Shown: in pieces, positions 51,287 to 64,000 of the stretch
Layout of the letters: each line of letters begins with the position of its first letter
Position numbering within the stretch: position 1 is the stretch's first letter
Source of the DNA: Trichoplax adhaerens
Lineage: Eukaryota; Placozoa; Uniplacotomia; Trichoplacea; Trichoplacidae
NCBI RefSeq assembly: GCF_000150275.1
Contig: NW_002060949.1
Coordinates: 3,990,499 to 4,054,498, forward strand
DNA: 64,000 bases
Direction: 5' to 3'
Made by a program: the position numbers and the translations under genes
The notes under the pieces: model-generated
Databases searched by the model: none
Seen by the model: only the letters and a program-made list of their open reading frames with translations
Told to the model about the DNA's origin: nothing

Positions 51287-54200
51287 ATGGCCAGCCATTA
51301 CTTATATTTATCTTCCAATCCTATCAGATTTACTCCGGTTAATCAACACACAAATGTATTTTTCGATGAAGCCAATGGTGAAGTAAGTCGATTTAGTGAT
51401 AGACTACTATCATAATAAGGATAATACTGTAAAAGTGGTTGTGCTACTGAGTGGCACAGCTCTCTATTCTCAGTAGTAGAATATAGAGATCGATTGATTG
51501 TATACGAAATCGGATTGCCATACGCTTGTCTTATGCGGATTGAGCTAGCAAGAAGTAATTTTATCAGACTGTAGACGCTCTAGTGTATATCCCACTGTAT
51601 CGCTATGCAATAGATCGACAGATTAGGCAACTTTATCGTCTTGTTACTGTCTCTTCCATGGCTAAACTAACATCATATTTTCAATAAACTAAAATATAGG
51701 TATTTACTCTGGATAGGAAAGGAGGGGAAGAGGATGATTCTGCTTTAGTTGTTGTTAAAAGCCTTCATGGTAAAAATGAAGTACAATTTAGGTAAGATTG
51801 CAATGCTATAGTGTTACTATCCAGCGCTTGTATTTTATACTTGTATGTTATTTTACCAAATATAAAGTGTATCAACATGCATTAAGCCTGATCACAACAT
51901 CCAATATCGTTTTATGTCTTCTGTGCGTTGTATATGCGTACGTGTGGATAGCATCTATAAAAACGTACTGTAGCTTGAGAAGATGGATGATCTATTTGCT
52001 CATGCCGTTATTAGAACTTAGCGATCAATACAACAGTTCAATATGTTACACCTGTAGAAGAATACAATACATTATCCAAGCGGTGACTATTTTTTTTATA
52101 CTGTACTTTGAAACGATGGGTATTGAATATTACTACAGTATCATGGACAGACTAGCAAAGATTTCGATGACGTACTTACGAGACGATTGCTAACTTCCAC
52201 TTTACTCCGAAGGAAGAATATGACTGTAATTATTTTATAATCGAAGTCAAAATTTTCTGGACCTATTGACAGACCAGCGAACGTGTCGATGATCAATCAG
52301 TTGACCGAAAATGAAGACATGACTTGAAAAACAATTCAGTCATCACCTCTTAATACCAAGAAATATTCTGTAGTAAAGGGGCAACAACGGCGAAATCCAT
52401 GACTATACTACCGTTATTATGGCAATAAAGCATATTTGGGACTGCATTGTTACTGTAGTTTCCGAATGATCTATTACTTGACTGAAAACGCAGATACAGT
52501 ATAACTTGAAAACGATTCAGTCATCATCTCTTAATACTAAGAAATATCCTGTAATTGCCTACACTACAAGTATTATGTCAATGAAGCACACTTGGGACTG
52601 GATTGTGACTGTAGTTTCCTAAGGGTGTAAAGCTCTATCCATTTTAAAAATGATTGCTATAAAATCGCTTGATGATGGTGGTAAGCCTTCTAGTAGTATA
52701 ATGAACGCCACTTGCACTAGATGTTTTCATAACGATAAACCACTCTTTTAATGATGATAATAAGGGTTGTAACGATCAACTGAACGCTCTTTAAGCTAGC
52801 TCTAGTATTGAGTGATTTAGGTAGTCATTCCATCGGCGCTGCACTGGGCATGCTATATAATATAAGTAATATTGCACGATTGCATTATTATGCTAAATGA
52901 ATCTACTATAACTTAAATGATCATCCCTACATGGTTACTTTTGTATTAGATGGATTAAAGAGTCATCCGTTACTTTACGCAGTAGTACACATCGCTTTTG
53001 TTGACGTATAAAGGATATTGTCTGTTACTAATACATTGGCATAATTTGTACTAGGCTGGAACATGGTAGCCAAATTAAATCTATTAAATTTTCACCAAAT
53101 CGAAATATCCTATCTGTCCTTCGCTCATCTAAGATGGTGGTATGCATACAGCTGATTTTGAACTACAAGTCTAGCTATCATAATAATCCTAACTAATGTA
53201 CTCGACACTAGTTTAAAGTACTAATATTGCACATACTGATGCTATGATATAATACGGTTGTAATAAATGATAAATAGTCCGTTCTATAATCAGGACTGAT
53301 TTTTTAAATACAGGATACATTGAATAGGTAATAACCACTGATGCTAGATTAACTTTATTTTATTTTCAAATTATCTTTCACTACAGACATTCATCAACTG
53401 CAGAAATTTTAACTTTGAAGATATCGAATATCGTCAAACGTGTAAAGTTAGTATTTTGATAGAGTGCTTAAATCCTATAGTAATCGAACAAATAGTAGAG
53501 TATTACTATTGCAGTATGCATCAGATGCGGACTAGTCATATCAAAATTTGTTAAAATACATATTTCTAACTCTGGCCAATCATATACGAATAATCTCATA
53601 ATCAATTGATGTAACTAACATATGCTGTAGAAAATGTAGACGAAAGAAATTTTAAATTCTGAACTATTATCGATACGAAAATGATTATTACAATATGAAT
53701 ATATACTAATTTCAATTCATAAAATGCCATTTTACAAGTTTAGATTAATTCCTTACCTTTCCACTTCATTTAGTTCGACACACTATAATTAGGCTTTTAG
53801 TGAAACGACCTCGTTAAAGTATCCAAATGAATTAGGATATAACTTGTGGACTAATTTCGTTATTGATAATCGTATTTTGTATGTATTTACGCATAGAGTC
53901 AACGTGCCGAAATTACCAGCTTCCATTGGACTAGCAATACAGAAGTTGTATTCATTACCAATCAGAGTGTTGAATATTATCAGGTAAGAAAATTATTTAT
54001 GAATGAGATTAAAAAAAACTGCTGAAGGTATACTTGTACTAGTAGTGCATTTTATCTGCTAGTAGTTGTTATGATTCATTTATTTGCTATTAACTATTAA
54101 TTTAAAAAATTGTAAGATTGTCAATTGGTTATCTTCAATTTTATAAATTAAATCCTAAGTCCGTTCTAATCGGTTGTATCAATTTATGCCTTTCTTTTTT

Positions 54201-57200
54201 TAGGTTAATCCGGATCGCAATGTTGTAAAGTTACTGAAACTTTATAGCATCAATGTAAATTGGGCGATCTTCCAAGTAAGATACTTTCGATGACGTGCTT
54301 ATTAATAACTTAGTAATTTTATAATTTCTTACAAATAAAATCACTAAAAAAGTATTATTAAATTCACTAGCCTCGGTTCTCCACTTTAGTGGTATCGTCA
54401 TCTGCCAGTAGCACGTTACTTCAACCTTATATGTTTCAGGTCAGTTATGTTTTTAACTATTAACTTCAAATTGGGTTATACGCGCACGCATTTCAATTAT
54501 TTAAGATTATGTATACATTTTTATATCGTAGAATGGTCAAGTTAACAAATTACCAAAGTTCGAAGTAGCGAAAAGTTTAACATCTGAAGTACTGCAAGAA
54601 CGAGATGTGGTTGTAACTGTAATGTACGTATATTATAGCTTACTCTTTTAAGCTATGATTACAAATACCATATATTGGTCACCATTTTTGCTAACTGTCC
54701 AAGTGTTTCCGATCTTTAGATATGGCCAACTTTATATTCTTGTTTTGAGATCTGTACCTCGTTCACAGAACGTAACATTGTCTGCTCCTTCCCTTGGTAG
54801 CGTAGCTGGTGATATAGTTATGTATGCTTTATACAAGTGAGTCTTAGAAATCGTATGTAAATACTGTATAGACTTTAGCTAGGAATAGAATACTGAATAT
54901 TTGGTTATATTTATTCCTTAATTACGTTAGAGATAGCCCTGCAAGAGTAGCTGCAATTTTAAGCGTAAATATTCCTGGCAGTTTCGCTACGCATATTGTT
55001 GTAAGTGATCATTATGAAAATTAATTACTCGCTTAAATTTCTTCAATAAGCGTGTACAAACGCCTTTGGATCAGTGACTAATTCTACTTTTGACATATTT
55101 GGATAGGACAATTTAATTTTGGTTCATCATCTAAATGCCAAAGTATGTTTTCCACCCATAGTTTGTTCATAATTAAAAAAATAAATTTACTCCAGTTAAC
55201 GGCACATTTCTTCGATTGGTATCAGGTTTCGCTGTTGTTTGACATCTTTCATTCTATCAATGATCCGGAACAAATACCAACAATTTTTCCAATTCTTGCA
55301 CCTTTACCAATTGAAACTACACGTATCACATTCCTAGGTACTCATGATATTAAATATCTTCAATATCTGCTTAAACAAATATTATTTTTTGGCGCTCTTT
55401 TAATTTTATCTGATAATATTAGGTAGTGAACTTGTACGAGGCGTTAAGGAAGGCGCAACTTATAACTGCGAACATTGTAAATTCCATTTTTGAATATTTA
55501 GCTATAATCTAACTAATTTGAATTGTGTAAATATCATTTTTTTGTTTTTCACATTCACTTTTATTTTAAATAGATGCTCCTAGTTGGGTCACATTTCAAC
55601 CAAATATCGTCATTGATGCAAAATTAGGTAGCTATAGCGATAACCATAAACAGGCGTGAATATTTCATCTTCCTTGTAGTTAATTCTCTATGAAATTGTT
55701 CCACCAAGGTTGCATTTGGCAGATGTATGTCAAATTGAACGTATTAGAGACAATGATAACTGATAAGGTATATACGGTTGACTGCTTCGATTACTAAACT
55801 AATGACTACAAACTTTGAAAAGTTTGAACTTATCTCCCTCATCCTTTCTTCCATACCGATATAGAATCAACTATTGGACATTTTATTGCTAAGAAAGAAG
55901 GGCAAAGAGCCAATTATCGACTTGTGTAAACAAGGTATTACGCCCTTTTAAGTTAACTTGACGGACAGCTGCTTCTTTTACTGGTATAATATTATTAAAC
56001 GCTTATCTAATTTTATTATGATTACAACAAATTTACTTGTGCTAGCTTTGACTCCTGGCGAGCAAAACACTTTACAGGTAATATCAGCGATTTTTGATCA
56101 AATTAATATAGCCTATAAAGAAACCGTAACCAATACAGAATCAAAGCTGGCGAGTATTGATCTTATTCCTACTAAATAATTGTGGTGACTGCTGTAAGAT
56201 TAGTTTACTAATATTAAGGTTTATAAATTAACTAACCTAGCAGAATCCGTTAAGAGGGATATTTGATAAATCTTCTCAGAGGTAATAAACGTCAGAAATA
56301 TATTTTCGTAATTTTTTTTGTAAATGAATAATGTTTTGGTCATTTATTATATTACAGAAGGGTAAAAATAGACCAGTCTGAATTATACAGTAAAGTCTTG
56401 ACATCATTCCTTGATAATAAAGTAAGTTGATGATTTATAAAGAAATTGCTTGGAAAGTGCTATTTATTAATGTTATTTCAATAAATTTCTAATGTGGTCT
56501 TTTATAGAAAGCAAATCGAAAATTTTTGATATCAGTACTCATTGATTACATCCGGTCACTAAATTTTTGTCGTTTATCTGTACAGGTAAAAAGTTGTGTA
56601 TATCCTGACAATTTTAATATACAAAATCGGTTATGAATTTTCTTATTATATCATATTGTCTCTTAATATTGATATTTCTTAGTACTGCATTTGCGAATTA
56701 TTGATAAATTTAATAGTCGAAAACAAATCCTTTTATCAACTACATCAGGTATGTATCTGAAATTTTGCTACTGATTTGCAACGTAAACTAATTTCAATAT
56801 CTGTGCGATATCTTAGCTACTTCAATACCGTATCTTGACGGATTCAAAACCTTTGGTAAGTGCACAATGATGTACCGTTATAAATTCTGTAAAATTCATT
56901 TTTTAACGTTATTCTATCAGGCATGTTTAGTACTTTCATTGGAAAAAGCGTATCCTCCCGCATTTCAACTAGCAATGGATATGCTGAAGGTAGAATAGTA
57001 CAACTGAATCTATTTCAGACCAACACTTACAACTACTCATTTATAACATACTTGGAATGATCAATTTACTGAATACTACTTTAGAGAATACCTTCATGCA
57101 ACGAAGATGTAGTGGAAACTTTATTGTCGAAGAAACATGTATGTATGCGATAACAATATTTACCAGGTTCTTTGTTTTTGTACTTTCTAAAGTTTGTACA

Positions 57201-57624
57201 ATTACTATATTCCTGTAGATATTAGCTGCACTACAATATACCGAAAGTATTGGTCGTGGTGATAGTGTGTCTGCTCGTAAATACTTGGAATTGGCTCAGA
57301 ACAGTGGCGATAAAAAGCTGCTCTTTACTGGTTAATGTCTACAATATTGTAATGTGTAGATACAAATCCAGTTAATGACAAATGCTCGTTTTTACAATTT
57401 CATAGTTTTGAATTATTTTGAAAATCGAAATCTACGCTTAAGAGGAACACCAGAATTTGCAACAGGTTTTATTCCTATTTGTGTATAATTTTACAAGACA
57501 TTTAATGATAAAGAATTCCATTAAGGACGTTATCGTTTCAAGATTAATTCTTGTTTTCATCATTTGTGTAGAGGAGTACTGTAGTAAATTTGTACAACAA
57601 GTACGACAAGATTATCAATGTTGA
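51287..57624 (+). CDS. RMC1: RMC1 (Mic1), subunit of the MON1-CCZ1 Rab7 GEF complex, 25 exons, about 614 aa
   Basis: Exons: 51287-51382, 51700-51791, 53055-53139, 53387-53446, 53897-53983, 54204-54275, 54390-54443, 54532-54623, 54720-54836, 54931-55000, 55107-55142, 55226-55337, 55574-55627, 55709-55767, 55865-55934, 56046-56153, 56372-56421, 56508-56585, 56683-56748, 56817-56855, 56921-56989, 57085-57138, 57219-57330, 57406-57465, 57572-57624. About 614 aa (human 657). The N-terminal beta-propeller half has NVFFDEANGE, SIKFSPNRNILSV, FHWTSNTEVVFIT, KLYSINVNW, NKLPKFEV and YGQLYILVLR. The C-terminal Mic1 helical half has LIDYIRSLNF, YRILTDSKPL, SARKYLELA and YFENRNLRLRG. With MON1-CCZ1 it activates Rab7 for late-endosome, lysosome and autophagosome maturation. 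The donor of the seventh exon (TCA|GTTATG) and the join 56153/56372 were chosen by frame and homology and are the least certain. Confidence 0.94.
52300..52625. repeat. Degenerate tandem duplication in RMC1 intron 2
   Basis: Two copies offset by about 177 bp share TTGAC(C/T)GAAAA, AACTTGAAAA-type words, ATTCAGTCATCA, CTCTTAATAC, AAGAAATAT and TTGGGACTG, and both end ACTGTAGTTTCC. It explains part of the unusual length (1.26 kb) of this intron. Confidence 0.75.
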
Positions 57625-58174
57625 GCATCGGAAGGCAAAGATACACACTTACGGTACATTCCTGAGACTACGTGGATTATGTGGGGTATCTGAATTCTTT
57701 TCATTTTCATTAAGAAATTGGTTGTTGTGGTGAAATTTATAGATTACTGACAATATCATGTTTTATGATATTATAACAACGTTCCAGATTAGGGTGTTAC
57801 AATCTATGTAAATATACTGCTATGTGTTATATATAAAATATGTCCTCCTACATATATAATGACAATCTCCTTAACGCTAAACATATTTACATTCAGTTAG
57901 CCAAATCAATTGATATAAGAGCTACTACTGTACTTTCTAAGACTTAACTATATCTTTAATCGTAATGAATACCATCATATGTATAGCATCTTATAGAACA
58001 TAGTTTCAGACCCTTTCAGTACAAGCTACTTCGACAAATAATTATCTAAAAATATTGAATAAGGAAGGAAGTACAGTACTTATTTGTACATATAAGTTGA
58101 TAGCTTTATAAATACCTAAAAATGAGTAAATATATTAACTATCATGGCGGTTTTCAAAAATGACCGTTTTAGCG
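57625..58174. other. Convergent spacer RMC1/LMBRD1
   Basis: 550 bp between two stop codons; it must hold both 3'UTRs. AT-rich, and no other feature seen. Confidence 0.6.
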
Positions 58175-61100
58175 CTACGAATTTCGTAGTAATTCTTCGT
58201 CAGAGTCATAATCCGAATCTTCATCAATATATGTGCTAGTGACGCTTGGCTTTCTGCAGCGCACGAATGCTGCTAAAAACGTAACCATAAAAATCTACAG
58301 AATGCGTACAAATGTTTTGTATATATAAATAATTGATAAATTTACAGATTTTGCAGTAAAATTTACGCTTTTAGCATGATTCCCCGATTAAGGCAATAAA
58401 TTACTTTGAAATAACTATCGATAATTATAATTCATGTAGTAAGTTTACCGCAAGGAAAACCCAATTTGTCCAGTAATAAATTATTCCGAAAACGAAAATA
58501 CGATAGCAAAATCGAAATAGCAATATGACGGTCCGAGTTTCAACGCACGCCTCTAGAATAGAAGTAAAATCTTCTATTAGGAGCTGTTTATTTATAAGTG
58601 ATAAATCAATTATTACGTTAAAATTACTGTAAGTAATGCTGATGGCAGCATTATAATTCATTTACCGTTAGCTGCTTCCAAGGTACATTTCTGCGTAGTT
58701 AGGATTTGCGTCATATTATAATTATCAGACGTATAGCTACTATTCCCCTACAATGACAGTTTTTAAGTATAATCAATTAGCGGCAGATGAAAATGCACAT
58801 CAAATAAAAATCACAGATTATAGTGAAAACATCCTGGAAAAAGTAAATAGTAGTGCTATCCATAACGTACCAGGTAATGCTGACTTCCAAAGGTAACATA
58901 GCGTGGCGCAATTGTGTACATGACCACGTTTAAACTTAAAACAATTAATACTAGAAAAAAGCACATAAACAGCATCGCTTGTGTAGTTGTCCTGCCAGGA
59001 TGAATTCGATAAGCCTATAATGTAAGATAGGAGGATACAGCTATTAATCAACTACAAGACTCATTGGTTGTAACGGTAAAAGATATTTAGTCTTCCTTAC
59101 TTTTATACAACAAAATCGTATCCCTATTTTTCGGATACCAGATACGGAGCTCAGAAACACATACAACAAGATCGATAAGAAAAATATATAATCCAGTGGA
59201 TAAACCTATAATTGATACATAGTAAAGTCATGAGTGAATTTTTCCCCTATTAGCCAGCTTAAATAGATTTTCAAAGTAATATTTATACCTCTTGAAAAAA
59301 AGTCATGGTCACATCAATAGGATTAGTAATCGTCGGCTTCGGTAATGCATATCCTGTCTTCCATCCAAGTGAATGCAAAATGCGATCGATACTTCACAAA
59401 ATGATTTTAAAGAATACGATTTAATATCTCATAGACAAAGTTAGAGAATCAATTAAGATCTATCACCACGAGCACATCCCAAACCTTGTAATTAGCAACG
59501 TCGAAAATAGCAGCAAAGATAGGAGTAATAACAAGATTCCAGCTAATATCTAAATATGTAATGTACACTTTATATTCTCAAGTTGCAATATCAAAGTAGA
59601 GCTAATGGCAATCAATGAATAGTAAATACCTGAAACGGTCTCCAAATACACGCAATTTTTGCAAACCAACTATTTTGGTTCGCTTCCATTTGACTTCGTC
59701 TCCTATCTACAGTTCTGAAGTGCAAAAAAATGAAACCGCAAAAAATTTTAGTTAGACAATATTAAATCCTAAATACGATATTGGCTGGAAATTGTGTTCG
59801 GTAGATTTAATTTATTCTTTTATCATTAGCAATTGTCATACCTTCTCGCCTGCTCCAATTCATCTAAACGCCTTCTTTCTTGATATGACTTTCCGGTATT
59901 GTTTTGCATCTTAGTAGAATCATTATGAAATTAAGTAATTTTTATCAAATCCAATATTTCCATATTAGATATGTTTACCTTTGCTTGAAGCAATCGTGTT
60001 TGTTCATTAATTACTTCAGTTTCGTAATCAAATGAATTTGCATTAAGCTATGTAAGAAACATGCCAGGATGATTGGTGATGTCTTTCATTTTTAGATGTG
60101 TCATGATAATTTAATTACTATTTCATACTACTTCTATAAGAATCAATTAAGCCTTACCGATGGAGAACCAATCATCAGATCAAAGGGTAAGGAGGTCATT
60201 CCGTAAGCCTACACAGTTTTAAAATAATCAAAGTCATTTCTATAGCATTAAAGAAGATTTAACTTTTTAAGTTGAGTTAGAACGGCTGTTTCATTGCATT
60301 GACTTACTGTATACAATACCATTAACAGCATTCCCAAGACTGTTAAACATCCAATAGTAAATGACAGACCTCTTTCTATTCCTAGTTTGTGTAACAATTT
60401 AAGAAATTACTAATAATAATACAGTAATAGTATGCAATTCTAGCCGTAATGACTATGAGATAAATATTAGAATATATTAATAACGGGGAACAATCAGTTA
60501 CAAAAATTTCTGTAAAGATATCTATTGGATCATAATCTACATCACCTTACCATTGGTAGCAAACTCATCAAATAGAAATTTTAATCGTTCATCGAATCTA
60601 GTAGCATTAGCTGGTGGGCTGCTTTGCGGAATGAAAGCACTATCGATACGATGAGAGAATTTAGTTGATTTATTTATGAATTGCTTATATCTTCAAAACT
60701 GGCAATCTCGTTAGCAAACTATAAATTAGAAATTAGAATATTTCGCAATCTGCTTTAATCAGTATAAGCATACCCAATCAGCAGCAATGCTATAGCTACC
60801 AACAGAAAGCCAAACGTGTATTTCGAAGCTCCACACATTCTCTAACAATGGATTATTCCGTTTCGAAAATGTAATTGAAAAATTCTGTTTAGTTTCGCTG
60901 ATATAGTACATGATGATAGTTGCTAAGTCATCAAGTCAATATCATGAAAAGCAAGTAAAATCCCTTTCAAGAAATTCTAACGTCAATATACTTATTTATC
61001 ACTATTACTGTACCGATGACACAGTTGCATCTTCATCGTCTTCTTCATAATAAAAGTACGTAAACGGTAGGATTATGAAAGCAAAAGCAATGACCAGCCC

Positions 61101-63409
61101 ATAAGCCACTATTCACCAATGATAAGCAGAAAGATTAAGAAAGGCTATTAATGTATTCAACTATCATCGATAAAAATAATACAGTAATCTATAGTATTTA
61201 AAATGTTGTCAAGGTAAATAAGTAAATCAAAGTAACAAGATTTCAATGTAAAAGTAGTACTAATTATAATGATAACTATAGATTTTGCTACAGCATCGAA
61301 ACGTAGACATTAGGACTATTAGCTGCTACATTTCATTACATTGAGATACATATTAACCTATTTTATTAAACTTGTACGTCAATCTTACAGTAGCAGATAT
61401 TGTCAAAGCAGTTGTATAGAGTAACATAGCATGTTTATTTCTGGTAAACTTCATACCGATGTTCTTATTGACGTAATTTTCCTTACCGTAATAAGCAATA
61501 GCAATAGTGTTTTCGATGTGATCTCTCGTTTTCTCGTCTTTTGCCCATGACTAAGAATAATAGAATAAACAGTATCAGATAGTAATTATAGTATGTACGT
61601 AAACTACCAATACTCGTATACAGCACCATGTTGAGGTCATTCTCAAAATGAAAAAATTAGCACTAAGCTACGATTGATTCCTTATCCTATTAGTAGGAGT
61701 AATTTACTGCTTCCTAAGTGCAAAAGGTGATTTGATTCTAGATCATGGAAAGATTCCGTCTGCCTGTCCATTTTATTATTAGCTCACTTCTAAAGTGATA
61801 AAACTACCAATAGACTTTGATTAACACCTTATCTAATACAACATATATTTAAGAATAATTTGAATAGTCATTGCCAGGCTACTTCTAGCGGCACAATTTA
61901 TCAATGTATGATCGATATTTTTATCTAGGTAGATTGTTACTTTCATTAATTTATATTCATCACTCATTTTAAAGATTATTAACCATTAATTATAATTCAT
62001 TATTGCCTCGATTATCTGCAGTAGCTCTAGTTGTTATCAAAAGTCATTTTACTGCTTTATAATCCTGCATATAAATTGATATTAATTTTTCAATCATTAA
62101 AAGACTACTTTTACTCGTGCATTTTGTCGCTTTAATCTAAATTTAATCGATAATGTATATCTCTCTACAGACTGCTCCTTTAACGCACGCCCATTACTCA
62201 TTTTCAAACTAATTCATTTATAATACAAGGTTACCTTAACCATCAGCAGCAATCAGCAGTGACTTTAGATATTCAATTCAGCTATTATCCAATCAAAGGA
62301 CTATTTTACTAATGTTAAGTGTAAATGGGCGATCGATTTTGGATTATTTAGAGACTTGTTCTATACTATTCAGTTTTTATTTTTCATCTTTAATGTACAA
62401 TCGATTTCTATAGGATGTATAGAGATTGTTATTACTTTATATCCTATCTATGACCCATTTCAACAGTCATTAGAAGTACGTTTCTATTTTCCATCCTTAA
62501 TGTACAATCGATTTCTACAGTATGTATAGAGATTGTTATTACTCTCGATCCTGTCTTGACCTATTTCAACAGTCATTACAAGTTAACGTTTCTATTTTCC
62601 ATCCTTAATGTACAATCGATTTCTACAGTATGTATAGAGATTGTTATTACTCTCCATCCTGTCTTGACCTATTTCAATAGTCATTACAAGTTAACGTTTC
62701 TATTTTCCATCCTTAATGTACAATCGATTTCTACAGTATGTATAGAGATTGTTATTACTCTCCATCCTGTCTTGACCTATTTCAACAGTCATTACAAGTT
62801 AACGTTTCTATTTTCCATCCTTATAGTACAATCAATTTCTACAGTATGTATAGAGATTGTTATTACTTTCCATCCTATCCATGACCCATTTCAATAGTTA
62901 TCATAAGTCAAGGTTTTTAATTAATCTGGATGATGCACAGTAGGAATGATTACTGTTGACGTATTTTACCTTATAGGAGCCATCGGTATTCTTCATTGAA
63001 GAAACAAAAAAGATATCCAGGGGTAGGAGAAGGCTAGTCAATAGAGCCATACTCATGGATAAGATAATAACGGTTGTTGAGAAAGTTTCCGACTCTCTTC
63101 TACGTAAGTAATAACGTGTATAGAAGAAGGAGAAGAGTACAGCCAACTGTCAAAAAGTAGTAAAGATCAAATTAGCTCGCAATCATTTGGTCTACAGGTT
63201 TTTATTTTCATCCTTTTCTTCTCTTACTCTAAACTACTTGAATAGGAAGGCTATATGAATTACTCTACTAACTGAATATTACTCTATACTGTACTCTTGG
63301 ATTGGAAATGAAAGATTGCGATCGCGAAACTCACTAAGGAAACCACTGCAAAAGGGATAACTCCACGAATGACGGTGTCGCCCGGAATAGCCGGATGCAT
63401 TGCCTCCAT
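58175..63409 (-). CDS. LMBRD1: LMBRD1, lysosomal cobalamin transport escort protein, 18 exons, 545 aa
   Basis: Exons on the minus strand: 63409-63335, 63146-62970, 61550-61487, 61108-61014, 60841-60774, 60639-60551, 60381-60308, 60208-60158, 60047-59979, 59909-59842, 59714-59630, 59549-59485, 59391-59289, 59205-59101, 59014-58871, 58747-58666, 58552-58449 and 58294-58175. All phases close; 545 aa against 540 in human. Landmarks: RRRESETFSTTVI, LLPLDIFFVSSMKN, PFTYFYYEEDDED, AYGMTSLPFDL, ENSWW-like QNSWFAKI, PLDYIFFLSILL, GRTTTQAMLF, IAPRYVTFGSQHYL, and an acidic cytosolic tail DEDSDYDSDEE. About nine hydrophobic segments are visible, typical of the LMBR1-like family. It partners with ABCD4 to export vitamin B12 from lysosomes (cblF disease gene in humans). 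Intron 2 holds a 108-bp minisatellite. Confidence 0.96.
62360..62900. repeat. 108-bp minisatellite, five copies, in LMBRD1 intron 2
   Basis: Anchor words TAATGTACAA and CGATTTCT recur with starts at 62391, 62498, 62606, 62714 and 62822 (the last with variant bases). Inner copies are nearly identical and outer copies more diverged. Because 108 is a multiple of three, a 113-codon ORF runs through it on the plus strand (62556-62897) as a repeating 36-residue pattern; I treat that as coincidence. Confidence 0.9.
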
Positions 63410-64000
63410 CTTGGATACGTGTGATGATGATGATGTTGCAGTCAATCTGGTTAAACGATAACAACAGTAATTAGATCACTTTCACCTGTATAAATGATCT
63501 TTCTCTTGGATCTTTAACGTCTCCAAATCAATCTGGAGTGTTGACAAGGGTTAAAACTTAAGCTGATGTCTTTGCCTTCCAGCACTTGATGGTGGATAAT
63601 AATTCTCTCTATGGCAACAGTTTACGCTACTATAAATGTTGTATTTGACCAGTCACGTTTAAGGTCTTGGGAACTGTATACTCTCCTTATAGAAGTGCAA
63701 TACTGAAACACTTATTCGCCTAGACAGTACTGTACTGTGTATCAAGGTGTCCACAAAATGACGTCATACTCATCGGAATTCTCTTTCCTCCATCATCTTC
63801 TCACCTCTGCTGCACTTTTTATAGAGGTAAATGGAGAATTCATTTTAAAAAAAAGGAACTACAAGATGGTATAGCTACCACTGTTCATGTGGTAGTAGTT
63901 TGAGACTTGAAATTTTGAAAAAAGCAAATAAAGGAAACGGACATTAGGCGATACTAGAGTGTAAAAATGAAGGCATTCAATTCTGTAGACGTTTGAATTT
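63410..64000. other. LMBRD1 upstream region to window end
   Basis: Contains the LMBRD1 promoter and a short GTAC palindrome (ACAGTACTGTACTGTGTA, about 63724-63741) about 320 bp upstream of the ATG. No further gene is supported before the window ends. Confidence 0.5.

Noticed and set aside
55958-56179. Plus ORF of 73 codons as a separate gene
   Set aside because: It contains an RMC1 exon (56046-56153) flanked by intron sequence; the homologous part ends at the GTATTG donor.

Overview
The window reads as animal nuclear DNA. It is AT-rich and holds eight recognisable metazoan protein genes. Seven of them are cut into 11-25 small exons by short AT-rich GT-AG introns, mostly 50-500 bp. The compact introns, low GC, close gene spacing and intron-rich ancient gene set fit an early-branching animal. 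A placozoan (Trichoplax/Hoilungia type) is my best guess, but this is inferred from gene architecture only. I assembled the exon chains by hand: splice phases close in every gene, and the joined proteins match the expected family lengths.

Layout. 1-3267 is non-coding and carries a 487-bp solo LTR (1686-2172) with a 5-bp target duplication. MAPK15/ERK7 (9413-3268, minus) and STPG1 (14872-11219, minus) sit head-to-tail and both belong to cilium/flagellum-linked families; near-consensus RFX X-boxes lie upstream of each. BSDC1 (15501-18685, plus) diverges from STPG1 across about 630 bp and converges on TMEM214 (23185 to about 19486, minus). The 5' end of TMEM214 is embedded in four degenerate copies of a 125-140 bp unit that resemble duplicated first exons. 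23.6-27.6 kb is a repeat-rich spacer with GTAC palindrome arrays and a 148-bp tandem duplication. SGK3 (27615-36976, plus) has a 4.7-kb first intron in front of a PX domain plus AGC kinase. 37.0-43.5 kb is empty of genes and contains a 50-N assembly gap. A NEK6/7 kinase (43533-44492, plus) is intronless, unlike every neighbour. 44.5-51.3 kb is a spacer rich in tandem repeats, including a six-unit array (50168-50838) in which every 104-bp unit encodes a signal-peptide-like mini-protein. RMC1 (51287-57624, plus, 25 exons) converges on LMBRD1 (63409-58175, minus, 18 exons); both act at the lysosome.

Functional themes. There are two neighbourhoods: ciliary (MAPK15, STPG1) and endolysosomal (SGK3 with its PI3P-binding PX domain, RMC1, LMBRD1), with TMEM214 in the ER. 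The least expected feature is the mini-protein array near 50.5 kb. Other notable points are the TDY (not TEY) activation loop in MAPK15, the intronless NEK6/7 gene, and the exon-like repeats at the TMEM214 start.
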